DNA of 64,000 bases from Cyanophora paradoxa (lineage: Eukaryota; Glaucocystophyceae; Cyanophorales; Cyanophoraceae). A program made the translations under genes and the position numbers. Position 1 is the first letter of the stretch; each line of letters begins with the position of its first letter. The stretch is from assembly GCA_004431415.1 (NCBI GenBank), contig QPMI01000535.1, positions 186,001-250,000 of the forward strand, read 5' to 3'. Shown piece by piece: positions 35,231 through 46,428 of this stretch. Under the pieces are notes generated by a model that saw only the letters and a list, made by a program, of their open reading frames with translations, did no database searches and was not told the DNA's origin.

Positions 35231-35631
35231 CCTCGATGCGTCCAGGCACACTCGAGCGGCCGACGCCTCCCACTGCTCCTGCCTGGCGGCTCGGTCGGGG
35301 CTCTTGGGCGGCTATCGCTCGGGCATCGCCGGCCTATAAATTCAGCTCCGCGCCGACATGCTCGCTCTCCGGCAACGGAGCCGCTCCGCCGGGAAGTGTC
35401 CGGGTGGCGACAGTCGGCCGACCCCGCACGAGCGGGCAGGCGAGCTGCTGATGACCGGAAGCACCCCGATGGCTTCGACTGTGCCAAAAGAGCTGGCGCC
35501 GAGCCGCAACGCTCCAAGCCAGCGCCTTTTTTTCGACTTTCACCACCGAGTCGGGTACAGGGTTTGTTTGGAGAAGCAGTACCAGCGAAGCGCAGCGGCA
35601 TTCGAAAGCGAGCCCCGCAACTCGCTGCAAA
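35231..35631. promoter_or_regulatory. Divergent promoter region of paralogues 2 and 3
   Basis: This 401-bp spacer separates two divergently transcribed paralogues (starts at 35230 minus and 35632 plus). It contains ctataaattc at 35334-35343 (TATA-box-like) and no supported ORF. A shared bidirectional control region is inferred from layout only. Confidence 0.4.
35335..35340 (+). promoter_or_regulatory. TATA-box-like element
   Basis: TATAAA in a GC-rich divergent spacer, about 295 bp upstream of the start at 35632 on the plus strand. Distance allows for a 5' UTR. Confidence 0.35.
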
Positions 35632-38600
35632 ATGGGAGGCGGTCGGAGTCGGCACAGGCCGCCGCCGCCGCCGGTGCGTTCCTTGCCATCGCCGCCCGCG
35701 CCCGATCGCTCGGCCGACCGCACGGCAGCCCCCGAGACCACCGCCACCACCTCCTCCTCGGCCGCCTCCTCCGCCGCCGGTGCGAGCAATGGGCCGGCTG
35801 CGGCCCTGTTGACGCTGACCCGAACGGCGCTCAGCCCAAGCCCGCCATCCCGCCGCCTCCCGCGAAGGTCGTGGACCCGCATTCGGGAGTGCGTAGGCCG
35901 GAGCGAGCGCCTTGTGGCGTTCACGCCGCCGACGCGCCGCCGACGCTCCCGTAGATACAAATACAGCTCAACGCGACGAGCGAGGCGGGGCCGCCCGGCA
36001 GGGAAGTCTACTCTGCGGGCCCCATCTTGTGCGTAGCGCGGGCGTCTTGAGCTCGGCGCTGCCCAGCGGTCCAGCGCCCCCATCGAGGCCGTCCGGCTCG
36101 GCAGCCGGAGCCGGCCGCTGACGCGCCTCGCTCGCGCGCAGCTACAGCCAGAAGCAGACGATCGACCTCATCAAGTCGCTCATCGGCATGGACGCCACCC
36201 CCGCAACCAAAGGCGCGCCCCGCCCGCGCCCGCTGCAGCAGCTCCTGCTGCACCCGCACTCGCTCGCTCACGCTGGCCCGCCGCGCAGTCGTGCCGCCGC
36301 GGTCGGCGAAGGGCACGCGGCTGAACGTGCCGCGCATTATCAACCGGTGAGGCCGCTCGAAGCTGCCTCGAAGCTCGGAGGGCCGCCCGGCTCGGATCAA
36401 ATTCGAATCCGACTCCTCGGCAGGTACGCGAAGCACCTGTGCGACGGAAAGGAGCGGTTCTCGACGAAGAAGGCGGTCCTCTCCCACGGCGACAAGTGCG
36501 AGGTGCGCGCATAGCTGCGCCGAAAGCACCCGGGCGCACCCGCCAGCTGAGCCACCCCTCACTTTCGGCGCAGCTGTACGGGCACGACCTGGCGCAGTCG
36601 AAGGACTACGGCATCGAGGTCCGCGCCGCGCCCTCGCGCTGCGCCTGTCCCCGCCCCGCGCCCTCTCGGCCCGACCGGCCCCGGCGCCGACCCGGGTCCC
36701 GCTCAGATCGACGAGTTCAAGTTCGGCCCCGTCAAGCGCGACACCGGTGCCCGCCCCGCCCCGCCCCGCCCCGCCCGCCCCGCCCGCCCCGGCGGCTAAC
36801 TTCTTGTCCCTCGGCGCGCCCCGCCGCAGACACGAAGCCGTCGGTCACGGTCGTCGCCGGTCCGCCCCGCCCCCCGCCGCCCCCCCCCTCCCCCGCTCAC
36901 CTGAGCTCGCCTCCGGGCAGATTCGGACAACGACGGGCCCTCGTGGCAGAAGGAGATGATCCAGCGCACCGTCCAGGTACCCCCCTCCCGCCCACCCCGC
37001 CCCCCGCCTGCCCCCAGACCCCAGGGAGTCGGGAGTCGGGGCGCCCCCCCCCCCGCCCCCTCCCTTCCCCTTCCCCGGCCGGTCTCTCGCTGACCGGGAG
37101 GCCGCCGGCGCAGACCAAGGACGTCGAGCGCTTCGGCACCAAGATGTCGTGCGCCCCGGACCCCCCCTCGAAGGGAGGACGATGGGTGCTGAGCCGCACC
37201 CGTCCCGCCCGCCCGCCCGCCCGCCCGCGCAGGATCGAGACGGGGAACGAGACGAACGTGATGGTCGGCGCGTGCCTCAGGTGCGCCCGGGGACCCTTCT
37301 CTTAGCTTTTCTGGCCGGGGCCGCCGCCGCCGCCCGCGCCGCGCCCGTCGCCCCAGCCTCCCTCCCGCCCTTGCGCGCGCCCCGCGAGCCGACGACGGCC
37401 CCGCAGCGTCACGAGCGTCAGCGCGTGCGCGCGCGGAGGCGCCGGCTTCTCCATCTCGGTCGGCCCGCCTGCGCCCCGCGCGAGTCGACGTCGCCCGGGG
37501 ATCCTCCTCTGAGCAAGCGCGACGGGGTGCAGGGCAAGGGCGGCAACGAGAAGATGCAGACGAAGGAGAAGGCCCGTCCCCTCTTCACGCGCGCCGCCCA
37601 AACTTCCCGAGCTGATTCGCCCCCTCTCCCCAGATCTCCTCGATCAAGCTGTTCAAGGAGATCACGATACCCCCCTACACCCACGCCGGTCCGCCGGGCC
37701 CCCGCGGGCAACGCGCGTGGCGAGCAGAGAGCGCCTCACGGCTCGCCCTGTACCCCCCAGACGTGATATGGACGGTGTTCGACCGGGAGGTGGACCTCAC
37801 GTGGGACGCCAAGGCCGTCTTCAAGGGGTACGCCTCCTCTTTTCCTCTCCGCCGCCGCCGCCATTTTAAGCCCTTCGTTCGCCGTTCGATCCGTCCCAGG
37901 AACTTCAACATATTCATGTGGAACAGCCCCAAGGAGAAGGCGGACATCAACTCGTGCGCCGAAAATCGGATTCTTCGTGCCGATTACAAGCGCTGCGGCC
38001 CCGCTGACGGCGCGTGCTCAGGTGCGCCCAGACTCTGAAGGCGTACTTCAGCCAGAAGCTCCTCTACGGCGGCGAGGACGACGACCAGGTACCCCCCTCC
38101 CCCTCCCCCTCACCCCCCCTCCCCTCCTCGGCCCCTAACCGCCCCTTCCCCCACTCCCTCCCGCCTCCCTCCCTCCCTCGGGGCAGCGCCTGGAGTCGCG
38201 CGTGCCGGGCTACCTGAAGAAGTGCGGCCTCAAGGTCATCTCGGTACCCGTCTGCGAGGTCCTGGTGCGATGTCTCTCTCTTTCTCTCTCCCTCTCTATC
38301 TTTCTCCCGCGCTGACGCCGGCCGGCCGGCCGGGGGCAGCGGTGGGACGGGAAGATCCCGGCGGAGCAGTCGGCGAAGGACTTCTCCTCGTGCTGGTACC
38401 GCCTCGCGGGGAGCTACGAGGCGCAGAAGGCCGTCGACTGGAAGAGCGACGTCAAGGTGCGCGGGGGCCGAGGAGGGGCGGGGGGAAGGGTTCGAACCTC
38501 GCAAGAAGAGGATCCGGAGGCTAGACTCCAGTTGTTCAGCGAAGAGATCTCGAGGGTCCAGAAGGGGCCGCTGCGCCGGGGGCCGCCCCTCCGAGCCCGC

Positions 38601-39803
38601 CGCGGCGCCTGACCTCGACGCGCCCCGCCCCGCCCCGCAGATGTCGCCGCTGAACACCTTCCTCAAGGGCGGCAAGCTCGCCGTCTGGGAGTCCGCCTAC
38701 GCCACCGGCGCCAGGCCGGCCGTGCGCCGCGCCCCGGCCGACGCGAGAGCGCCTTCGCTTCGCCTCCGCTGAGGCGCTCGGGCCGCGCAGACGTACAAGG
38801 CGGACGAGCGGGGCCTCAAGGACCTGGTGCCTCCGCTCGTTCGATTGGATTTGTCGCAGATTTAGACTTTCCTATCCTTCTAGAAGTTCCTTTATGCTCC
38901 TTTCCTCATCCTTTACCAGGCGTCCCTTTGGACAGCTTTTTCTCTGTCGCAGATCTAGACTTTCGCAGATCTAGACTTTCCCATTATCCTTCTAGAAGTT
39001 CTTTTAGAAGCGCTCTTCTAGACCGCGCGGCCGCGCCCCGCGCCGCTGACCTCTCGCCGCTCGCTCGCGCGCGCCCGCAGCGGCTGGCGGCGTGGGGGAA
39101 GCCGAACAAGGCCAAGGCGCCCTCGGGGCCGCGGCCGGCAAAGAAGAAGAAGCCCGTCCTCCGCCTCGACCACGTGCGCCCCAAGTCACATTGCCGCGCC
39201 TCTCTATCTCTTCATCTCTTTAGAGGGGGGATCTCTTTGCCTTCTAAGGGCTCGTCCCCCGCCTCGACCGTGTGCCGCGTTGTGCCGCGCCGCGGCGCAG
39301 AGAACCTGATAGAAAGAAACGTCGATTTAGAGGCGAGCCCGTCTGATCGCCGGCCGCGCAGCAGCAGCAGCAGGGGGAGGAGGGGGACGAGGAGGACGGG
39401 CCGGCCCCGAGCGCGGCGCCCGGCGACGACGTCGCCGACGCCGACGCCGGCGGCCAGGCATCCGCGGTGCGCGCGCCCCCGAGATTCCAGCGCTCCTCCC
39501 CTTATCTTTCCCAACCTGGAGCTCGCGCCTGCGCAGGAGGACGCCCTGCTAGCGATAACAGGCGAGGCCGAGATCGACGTCGAGGGGGCGGAAGCCGGCG
39601 TCGTGCCCTACCGGTTCGAGGACTGGGACGGGTTCGAGGCCGGGGCGGCGGGCGCGGCGGCGGCGGATCCGGAGGCGTGGGGCGGCCCCATCGCCGCCGG
39701 CGAGGCGGAGGGGGCGGAGGTCGAGGGCGCCCACGGGTACCCCTCCTCGGGGCTCCTCCTGGCGGCGCCCGAGCTCCACGGCTCGCCCGCGGCGCTCGCG
39801 TAG
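35632..39803 (+). CDS. Aerolysin-fold-like candidate, paralogue 3
   Basis: Start ATG 35632 gives MGGGRSRHRPPPPP, nearly the same N-terminus as paralogue 1, and exon 1 ends at 35673. A Pro-rich exon (near 35840-35865) and the N-terminal motifs follow (NVPRIINR near 36330; YAKHLCDGKERF near 36422; QLYGHDLAQSKDYG near 36572). The central block runs about 36928-37830, with DNDGPSW, a strand-rich stretch, IPPYTH near 37670 and DVIWTVFDREVDLTW from 37762. Cys-containing exons follow at 38187-38265 and 38340-38457, then a Lys/Pro exon (39081-39173), an acidic exon (about 39360-39468) and a last acidic/Gly-rich exon 39538-39803 ending AALA-stop. Many introns begin GTACCCC or GTGCGC. Gly2 again suggests lipid modification. 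Cytolytic activity is not implied; the fold assignment is from motif order only. Confidence 0.5.
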
Positions 39804-40176
39804 TGTACAGTGTGCATGGGCATGTGCATGTGCAATATAAATCAGATTAAGATTCGATATGCAATGTCTGCTTTATAGCTAGCTGCCGGCTTGCCTTATC
39901 GAATTTCGGCTCGCCCGGACTGTTGCGCTCTAATTATATAAAAAGCCCGGAGCGCCAGCAGAAATCCTTGCTCTAGCTAGATCGAAATCTGCGGCGATGG
40001 TCGGTGTTTCAAGAAATCTAGAATGAGCTCGCTGTACCCGGGCGACGCGCGTCACGGTCCCGAGTCTCTGCCCAGCCCGATCAGCCGATCGGCTTGTCCA
40101 GGCCTTGAAACTCGCGGCCGCTGTCTCCGATCCTGCGCACGCCCGGCCCCGATCCCCGGTCTGAATTCGAAGAGAC
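39804..40176. other. Intergenic spacer
   Basis: It holds the 3' flank of paralogue 3, with a low-GC stretch at 39820-39990, and the upstream region of the VWA gene. A minus-strand ORF (39930-40466) crosses it but has no family match by eye. Confidence 0.4.
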
Positions 40177-42475
40177 ATGCCAGCGGGGCACAATCCAGCA
40201 GCCTTCGCCTGCCCTCTCCTCGTCTCGATCGACATCAGCCGTGCAAATGGATTAATATTCGGCGGCGGCCACACGCGCGCCTGTGCCCCGGGCGTCGTCG
40301 CCGCCCGCGGCTGCGGTGCGCGCGCGCCGCGCGCGCGGTTGCGATCGTCGGCCGCGGCTAAATTTTCGACAGCCGCCTGGTCGTCCTCAGGGGCCGTCGG
40401 GGCGTCGAGGTCGAGGTGCCCATCGTTCCTGGGGCTGCCGCTCGGCTTCCAGTTGGGGCCGAGCACAGCTTTGAGCCGCCGCGGCCGCGGCCGGCCGCGG
40501 CGCCGGCCGGCGCGCTTAAGCTTCGGGGCGGGCGCCCTGGCCCTGGGGCGCCCGCGGGCGTCTGTGGAGGAGGATTGGGAGCGCCTGAAGGAGCTCTACG
40601 ACTTCAAGGAGCCCGCCGGCGGCCGAGGCCGCAGCCGCGGCTCGCGCTCGGGCCAGCCGCCGCCGTCGGCGGCGCAGGCCAGCGCCAGCTCCAAGTACAG
40701 CCCGCGGGACATGCAGTGAGCTATCAGAGCTCTCATCAACCGAAATTCAAACGCTTGCTGATAATGCTTTATGCAGGGAGCTGGCGAACCGGGACTACAC
40801 GCTGATCGTGGACAAGAGCGCCTCGATGGCTTCTCCCGTCGCCCCGAACTCCTCCCGCTCCCGCTGGGAGGTTCGCACCCGCCCCTAGGCTTAAGCCTCC
40901 TTTTCCGAGCCGGGCCGCGGCCGGCGCTTGGACCTCCCCTCCCCTTCCCCCTCTCCCTTCTTCCCTAGGTCTCTCCCCCTCCCCTCCCCTCCAGATCCCA
41001 TTCCTCCCCTTCCCTCCTCCCCCCCCGCTCCCCTCTCCCCTCTTCCGTCTCCCGGAGTCCCCCTCCGCATCCTTCTCGCCCCGCCCCCCCTCCGCCCCCT
41101 TCTCCCCTCTCTCCCCTCTTCCCTCCTCCTCCCCTCCTTCTAGGCTCTGATCCGGCTCTGATCTTCGAAGCCCCTCGAAGCGGCCCTGGCCTAGGCCTCC
41201 GACTCCCCGGCTCTTGAGCTTCTTGAGCTCGCCTCCCCCCTCTCCCCTCCTCCCTCCCCTCCGGGGATCCTCCTAAACTCCTCCCCCGCGTTCCGACCCG
41301 GCCGGCCTTCCTGCCTCCCGGCGCCCCTCCGGCGCCCGGAGTCCCCGGTTCTTAAGCTTCGAAGCCCCCCCGCGCCCTTTAGAATTTGCTGAGGCGGGCA
41401 GGGCCCGGGACCGTGTCCACGTACCCCAGGCGATGCGGGAGGGGGCGCTGGCGCTGGCGCAGGAGGCCGCCCGCTTCGACCCCGACGGCCTCACCCTCTA
41501 CCTCTTCTCAGGCGCCCGGGCCCCCTTCGATTTAATTATAAAGCGCAAGATTTAATTTGATCTTCGGCTGTCCCCTGATCATGAGCTCCGAGGCGCAGGG
41601 AAGTTCCAGCGCTTCGACAATGTCACCCCCGCCGTGCGTTAACGTTCAAGTGATGACGCCGGCCCGGCGTCATGATCATGATGCCGGGGTCGGGCGGGCG
41701 GGCGGGGCGGGCAGCGGGTGGAGGGGATCTTCGAGGAAGCCTCGCCGAGCGGCTCGACGGGCCTCGCCGCCGTCCTCGCCCACGCCGCCGACGACTACTT
41801 CGCCCGCCGCGACGTCCGCCCCGCCCCGGGCCCCTCCCGACGGAAGATCTGGAGCTCCGAGGAGAGATCTAGAGGCTCGAATAGAACAAAGGAGCCTGAA
41901 GCTTAAGCGAAGGGATTTCCTCTCAGAAGCCCAGTGGACTCGAGCCTACCTCTAGATCTAGCCTAGAGCGAGTGGACTCGTGATCGCTGGTTTGCTGATT
42001 CATGCCCCGGGCCCGCGGCGGCAGCGGGGGGCGGCGAAGGCGAACGGGGAGCTGCTGATCGTGGTGACGGACGGGGAGCCCGACTCGAAGGAGGACGTCT
42101 ACCGCGCCATCGTCGCCAGCGCGCCCCGCCCCGCCCTTATAATCAACGTTCTGAAGTTATAAATTACGAGCGGACGGTCTAACGCCGCTGGCATGCGCAG
42201 TCGCGAACCGGTGCCGGCGGGCGCAGGAGCTGCGGATCACCTTCATCCAAGTGGGCTCCGACCGCCGCGCCCGCGCCTTCCTCAAGGTGCCACAGCCACA
42301 GACGCGTCGAATTCCGAAGTTTGAGGCTTCGATCCTATATTTCGACTTCGATCAGGAGCTGGACGACGAGATGGAGGGGCGGGGCGCGATGTTCGACATT
42401 GTGGACACGAAGGACCCGGACGAGGCGGAGGGGCTCCCCCTCCGCCAGCTCCTTCTCGAGGCCCTCTTCGACTGA
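40177..42475 (+). CDS. von Willebrand factor A-domain protein
   Basis: The C-terminal two thirds are a VWA domain with all three MIDAS parts: DKSAS (DxSxS) in the exon starting 40777, a Thr in GSTGL near 41755, and VTDGEPD near 42065. Exons read: up to 40715, 40777-40870, 41430-41511, 41599-41633, about 41717-41818 and then exons near 42030-42118, 42205-42285, and 42355-42475, ending EALFD-stop. Upstream is a charged segment (EEDWERLKELYDFKEP) and an Arg/Ser/Pro-rich linker. Two donors are GC (TCAG|gcgccc at 41512 and one near 42119). The 559-nt intron 40871-41429 is pyrimidine-rich. The start is uncertain: ATG 40177 is the only upstream in-frame start found, and a missed first exon is likely. 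Role: metal-dependent protein binding, partner unknown. Confidence 0.7.
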
Positions 42476-43978
42476 TCATGAGGCTAGGGGCCCAGGCCTA
42501 GGGCTGGGCCGCGGCCGGCGCGGCGTCGCTGCCCGGGACGGGGCATGCGCAGTTGACCGAGAATATAGATGAAATTAAAATGCAAATTAAATGCAAGCGA
42601 CTGCAAGCCGCTACTGCTCATGAGCTCCTCCGGATCCACGAGGCCTAGGCCCTTTTCGACTGGTGCTGAGCTCGAGCTCGAGCCCGAGCTCGAGGCCGAG
42701 TTCGAGGCGCCCGGCCGACCCGGCCGAGGCCGCCCGGCCCGCAGGGGAGCGTCGGACGCGGCCGACCCGGCCGGCGTCACTGAGTCAGGGCAGTTCATCC
42801 GATGATCGTGAACGAGAAGCTTGAAGGCCACCTAGGTCTTCGCCTCGCCCCCGCCCCCTGCTCGTCTCAGGATGTGCAAGGTGGGGTCCAACTTGAATCA
42901 AACAAGTTAACGTTAACTTAAAGTTATCTGCAGGCTTCAGCTGGCGCTCGCTCGGCGTAGGCCTGGGCCGCCAGACTCCATTCGCTTGCAGCAGCAAAAT
43001 CGGAATAGAACAAAAAGCCCCTGCGCGCTGCGCCGCCGCCCGCCGTGCCTCCGCCCCGCCCACCGAACCGCGCCGCCGCGCGCCCGCCGCGCCTCCTCCC
43101 CGCCCAGCGAGCTCGAGCCACGCCGCCGCCCGCCGCGCCTGTGCCCCGCCCAGCGAGCCGCGCCACTGCCCGGCGCTCCTCCTCCACGCCCAGCGAGCCG
43201 CACAGCTGCAGCCGGCCGCCGCGCCTCCGTCCCGCCCGGCGCGCCTCCGCCCCGCCCGCGCCGCCACGCCTAGGGCCTCCGCCCGCGCGCCTGGCGCCCG
43301 GCGCGCCTCCACGCGTACGCGCGAGCCGGTCGCCGCGCAGCCGCGGCCGCCCCCGCGCCTCGAGCTCCGATCCGCCCCGCCCGGAGATCTGCATGTACAT
43401 GTGCCGCCGCCCGCCGCGCCTGCGCCCTGCCCCGCAAGCCGCGCCGCGCGCCCGCCGCATGCGCACCGGTACCGGTACCCGCGCCGGGGCCCGCGGCCGC
43501 CGCGCGTCTGTCCACCGCGCGCGGTCGCGCTTGCGATTGCATAGCGCGAATATATATGCATGTGCCGGCCACGCGTACGTGCACCGTACCGCTCCTGCAG
43601 CTGCCTCATGATCACTGCCTCCCGCGGGCTCGGTCCGTACGTATACGCGTGCCACGGTGCCGCAGATGGAAGCCGCGCGCGCGCTAGCGCTCCGCGACTA
43701 GTACGTATACTGTGCGCCCGCGACTAGCTATAGCATGCCGCGGGTGTTGCCGCGGGCTAGCTAGCGATGGGTTCGGAGTCTTGCCGCGGGCCGCGCCGCG
43801 CGCTGCGCCATGCAGCGGAGCTCCGGATCCGAATTTCGAACAGTGCGGCACTCCTTGTTGGGTACATCGGTACGAAATCCGGGGTCCAGGGGTACCTTCT
43901 GCAAAGTTTCGATCCTCCAGCGGGAATCATCGCCTGGCCGTGCAACTTTGTTGTACAACGTGCTTGTACATTGACAGC
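42476..43978. other. Intergenic region with minisatellite
   Basis: No gene is supported. 42540-42620 is low in GC and rich in tgcaa words. 42660-42710 is a run of gagctc/ctcgag words. 43020-43460 is a degenerate minisatellite (separate entry). 43600-43760 holds alternating ACGTATAC/CTAGC palindromes. The final part is the probable 5' UTR of the F-box gene. Confidence 0.5.
43020..43460. repeat. Degenerate GC-rich minisatellite, unit about 45 bp
   Basis: Repeated, imperfect units built around cgccgcccgccgcgcct and ccccgcccagcgagccg fill this stretch. Long frames open on both strands are a by-product of the repeat (for example GGAEARRAA on the minus strand), so no gene is called. Confidence 0.65.
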
Positions 43979-46096
43979 ATGGTCGTCGGCGGGCGTACTT
44001 TATACATTGGCTTCGAGCCGCGGCGAGCCCCAAAGCGTTCGCGCGCCGCGGCGGGGCTCCGGGAGCTCAGCGACTCGGACGACGATGTCCGCCCTTCGCC
44101 GGCTTTTCCAGCGACGGCGGCGACAGCGACGGCCGCGGAGGCGGCGAATGGAGTCAATCACTTCGCGCGGCTGCCCGACGAGCTGGTGCTTCGTATTTTC
44201 AGCGAGCTCGAGGGGTCCGAGGCACACGAGACGAATCGGCTTTGGGCCGTCGATCGGCGGTTTCGACGGCTCGCGCGCGGCGTTGAGTGGCAGGAGCTGC
44301 AGCTCGAGCCGCAGCCGTGCAAGCAGCCATGCTCGAGCCAAGTCAACGAGCAGGAACGCTTGCTGGAGTACGGAGAGCGGCTGCGCCAGATTGCAGCTTG
44401 CGTTCGCAGCGGGGCGCTTGTGGGCTGCCGGCGGCTCTTCGTTAGCCCAGCGTGCAGCTACAGCCGCTTGCCGGATACACTGGAGAGCGTGACTGTGAAT
44501 CGCACCGTCATGGTCGCTTTGTTAGGTGCGCCCTGCTACCCTGCACGGTGTTTTCGCGTGGACTGATGCAACGCTTTGCATGGCTCTCCCTTCGCAGAAT
44601 TGCTGAAGGCGCTGGCGACGGCGCCACTGCCGCTGGAGCAGCTATGCCTTACAGGCAGCTGGGAGGGGTGGCCGAGCGAGACGGTCCAGCGTCGGCGCGG
44701 CATCACCGAACCGTTCACTCTGGAAGACGTGGCTCGAGCGATTCTGGCAGCCATGAACGCCTCCCGTCTTCGCTCTCTGGAGCTGCACGACTGGCACGGC
44801 TCGCTTCAGAAGGCCTTCATAGCAGCCGCAGGCCCGCATTTCTTCCCGCATCTCCGTGGGCTCAAGACCCGCATGGGTAGTATTCAAGGTCTCAAGGCCG
44901 AAGATACGGTGCGCTTTCTCCGAGCAGATCTGCTGGCTTCGAGTGCGTAGATCTGACTATCGCGATCGCCCGCACCGCAGTGGAAGCTCGCGCGGAAGTG
45001 GCGCGGCCTGCAGCAGCTCTCCTGCCGGCTGGTCGACGGGCGGGCCCTCCAGGAGCTCTCCGCGCTCCCGCTCGACGATCTGCGCGTCCGCATCGAGTCG
45101 AACAGCGGCCTGGAGAGCGCTCTTGGGGCGATCAGGCCGGACTGCGTGCGGGAGATTCACCTTGCGTCTGCGGGCGGGCCGGTCGCCCCCGGGATCCTCG
45201 CTGCCATCTCCCGCTGCCGCAATCTCGAGAGCCTCACGGCGCCGGTCCGCCAGCCCCATGCGCCCTTGCTCCTAGGACCCCGGCGCCGCCCTGACCACAT
45301 GTACCCCCCAGGTCGACCAGTTTTCGGGGGGTACCGACTTCTTCCGTGAACTTGGCGCCTTGAAGAAGCTCCGCCGGCTGTCTCTCGGCATTTTCCTTCG
45401 CAGTCGCGCTCCGCCGTCATTTGAGGTGAAGGCCCCCCCACCCCACCCCCCCCCCCCTCCCCGCCCCTCCGCTGACGCCGACGGGACGGCAGGTGGTCGA
45501 CGCGCCGAACGGGGGCGCGGGGCTGTTGGAGGCCGCGGCGGCGTGCGTGGCGACCGCGCCGGCCCTCAGATCGGTCTCGCTGAAGATCGACGGCGGGTCG
45601 GAGGACGAGGGCGAGGAGGGCGGGGACGCGGCCATGGAGCCCGCGGCGGTGGCAGCCCTCCTCCGCGCCTCGGCTGCGACCGCGGGGGGCCTTGAGGACC
45701 TCGAGATCCGCGGCCTGCCCGCCTCGCGGGAGGTCCTGCGGGTCCGCTGGCTGGCCGCGGCCGCCCCCCCTCCCGCCCCCTCGCGCCGCTGACGGGGCTT
45801 CGCGGCCGCAGGAGATCGCGCGGGCCGGCCCGAAGCTCCGGGCGCTGCACCTCCGCCACAGCGCCGCGGACGGCGGCGGCCTCGAGCAGCTGCAGGCCTT
45901 CGCGGAGCTGCGCGGCATGGCCCTCCGGGAGAACTCCCGCAGCATCGTCCTCCCCTCCCTCAAAGTCTTCGTACCCGAGGAGCTGCGGGTGCCGGCGATG
46001 CAGCTCTTCCGCAGCTGGTTCGGGCGGGACTTCCCAATATCTGTCCTCGTCAACCACTACGACATTTATCGGTCCTCCTCGTTTGCATACGAGTAG
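43979..46096 (+). CDS. F-box protein with leucine-rich-like C-terminal part
   Basis: ATG 43979 (MVVGGRTLYIGFEPRR) is chosen because upstream in-frame sequence is not protein-like. After an acidic stretch (LSDSDDD) comes an F-box at about residues 60-100, with FARLPDELVLRIFSELEG and a following helix ending VEWQEL. This would bind Skp1 in an SCF ubiquitin ligase (family knowledge). Exon 1 ends at 44525 (phase 1); exon 2 starts at 44598. Later exons encode LRR-like units such as LEQLCLTGSW, LRSLELHDW, LEDLEIRGL and LRALHLRHS, which would form the substrate-binding surface. Exon joints near 44950 and around 45290-45330 are not fully certain. It ends SSSFAYE-stop. Introns in the 3' half start with GTACCCC or GTGCGC. 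The substrate is unknown. Confidence 0.75.
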
Positions 46097-46428
46097 TGTT
46101 AAAACATTTGTTTGAGTGCTCTCTGTAGAAAATGATCATGTCATGATGATAGTCGGCTGCCGCGGCCCGCTCCCTGTTTCCGTCTCTTCGAATGGCAGAT
46201 TAATCAGTTAGCTTTTCGAGGACTCCGTTCCGTTGGCCGCGGCTTAGTTTGCCGAAGAGCATTAACATTGTTTTTATGAGAACAAATGAATGAATAAATG
46301 AAATTCGCCGTACGCGTCACGAATCACGATCGACCGAGCGTGGGGAGGCGGCGGGCTACCTACGTACCTAGCTAAAAGGACAGGCTAATTATAACTGCAT
46401 CTAGACTCTCATAAAGGTCGACGTCTTA
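46097..46428. other. Convergent 3' flanks, lower GC
   Basis: It lies between the stop of the F-box gene and the stop of the minus-strand gene at 46429. It is much lower in GC than genes; an aatgaatgaataaatg run at 46284-46300 could include polyadenylation signals. No ORF is supported. Confidence 0.5.

Noticed and set aside
39930-40466. 178-codon minus-strand ORF with an acidic N-terminal stretch
   Set aside because: The start overlaps the upstream exon of the VWA gene and there is no second supporting exon; it could be real but the evidence is too thin.
42660-42710. gagctc/ctcgag run as a possible operator
   Set aside because: It is a simple-sequence stretch in a spacer with no link to a promoter.
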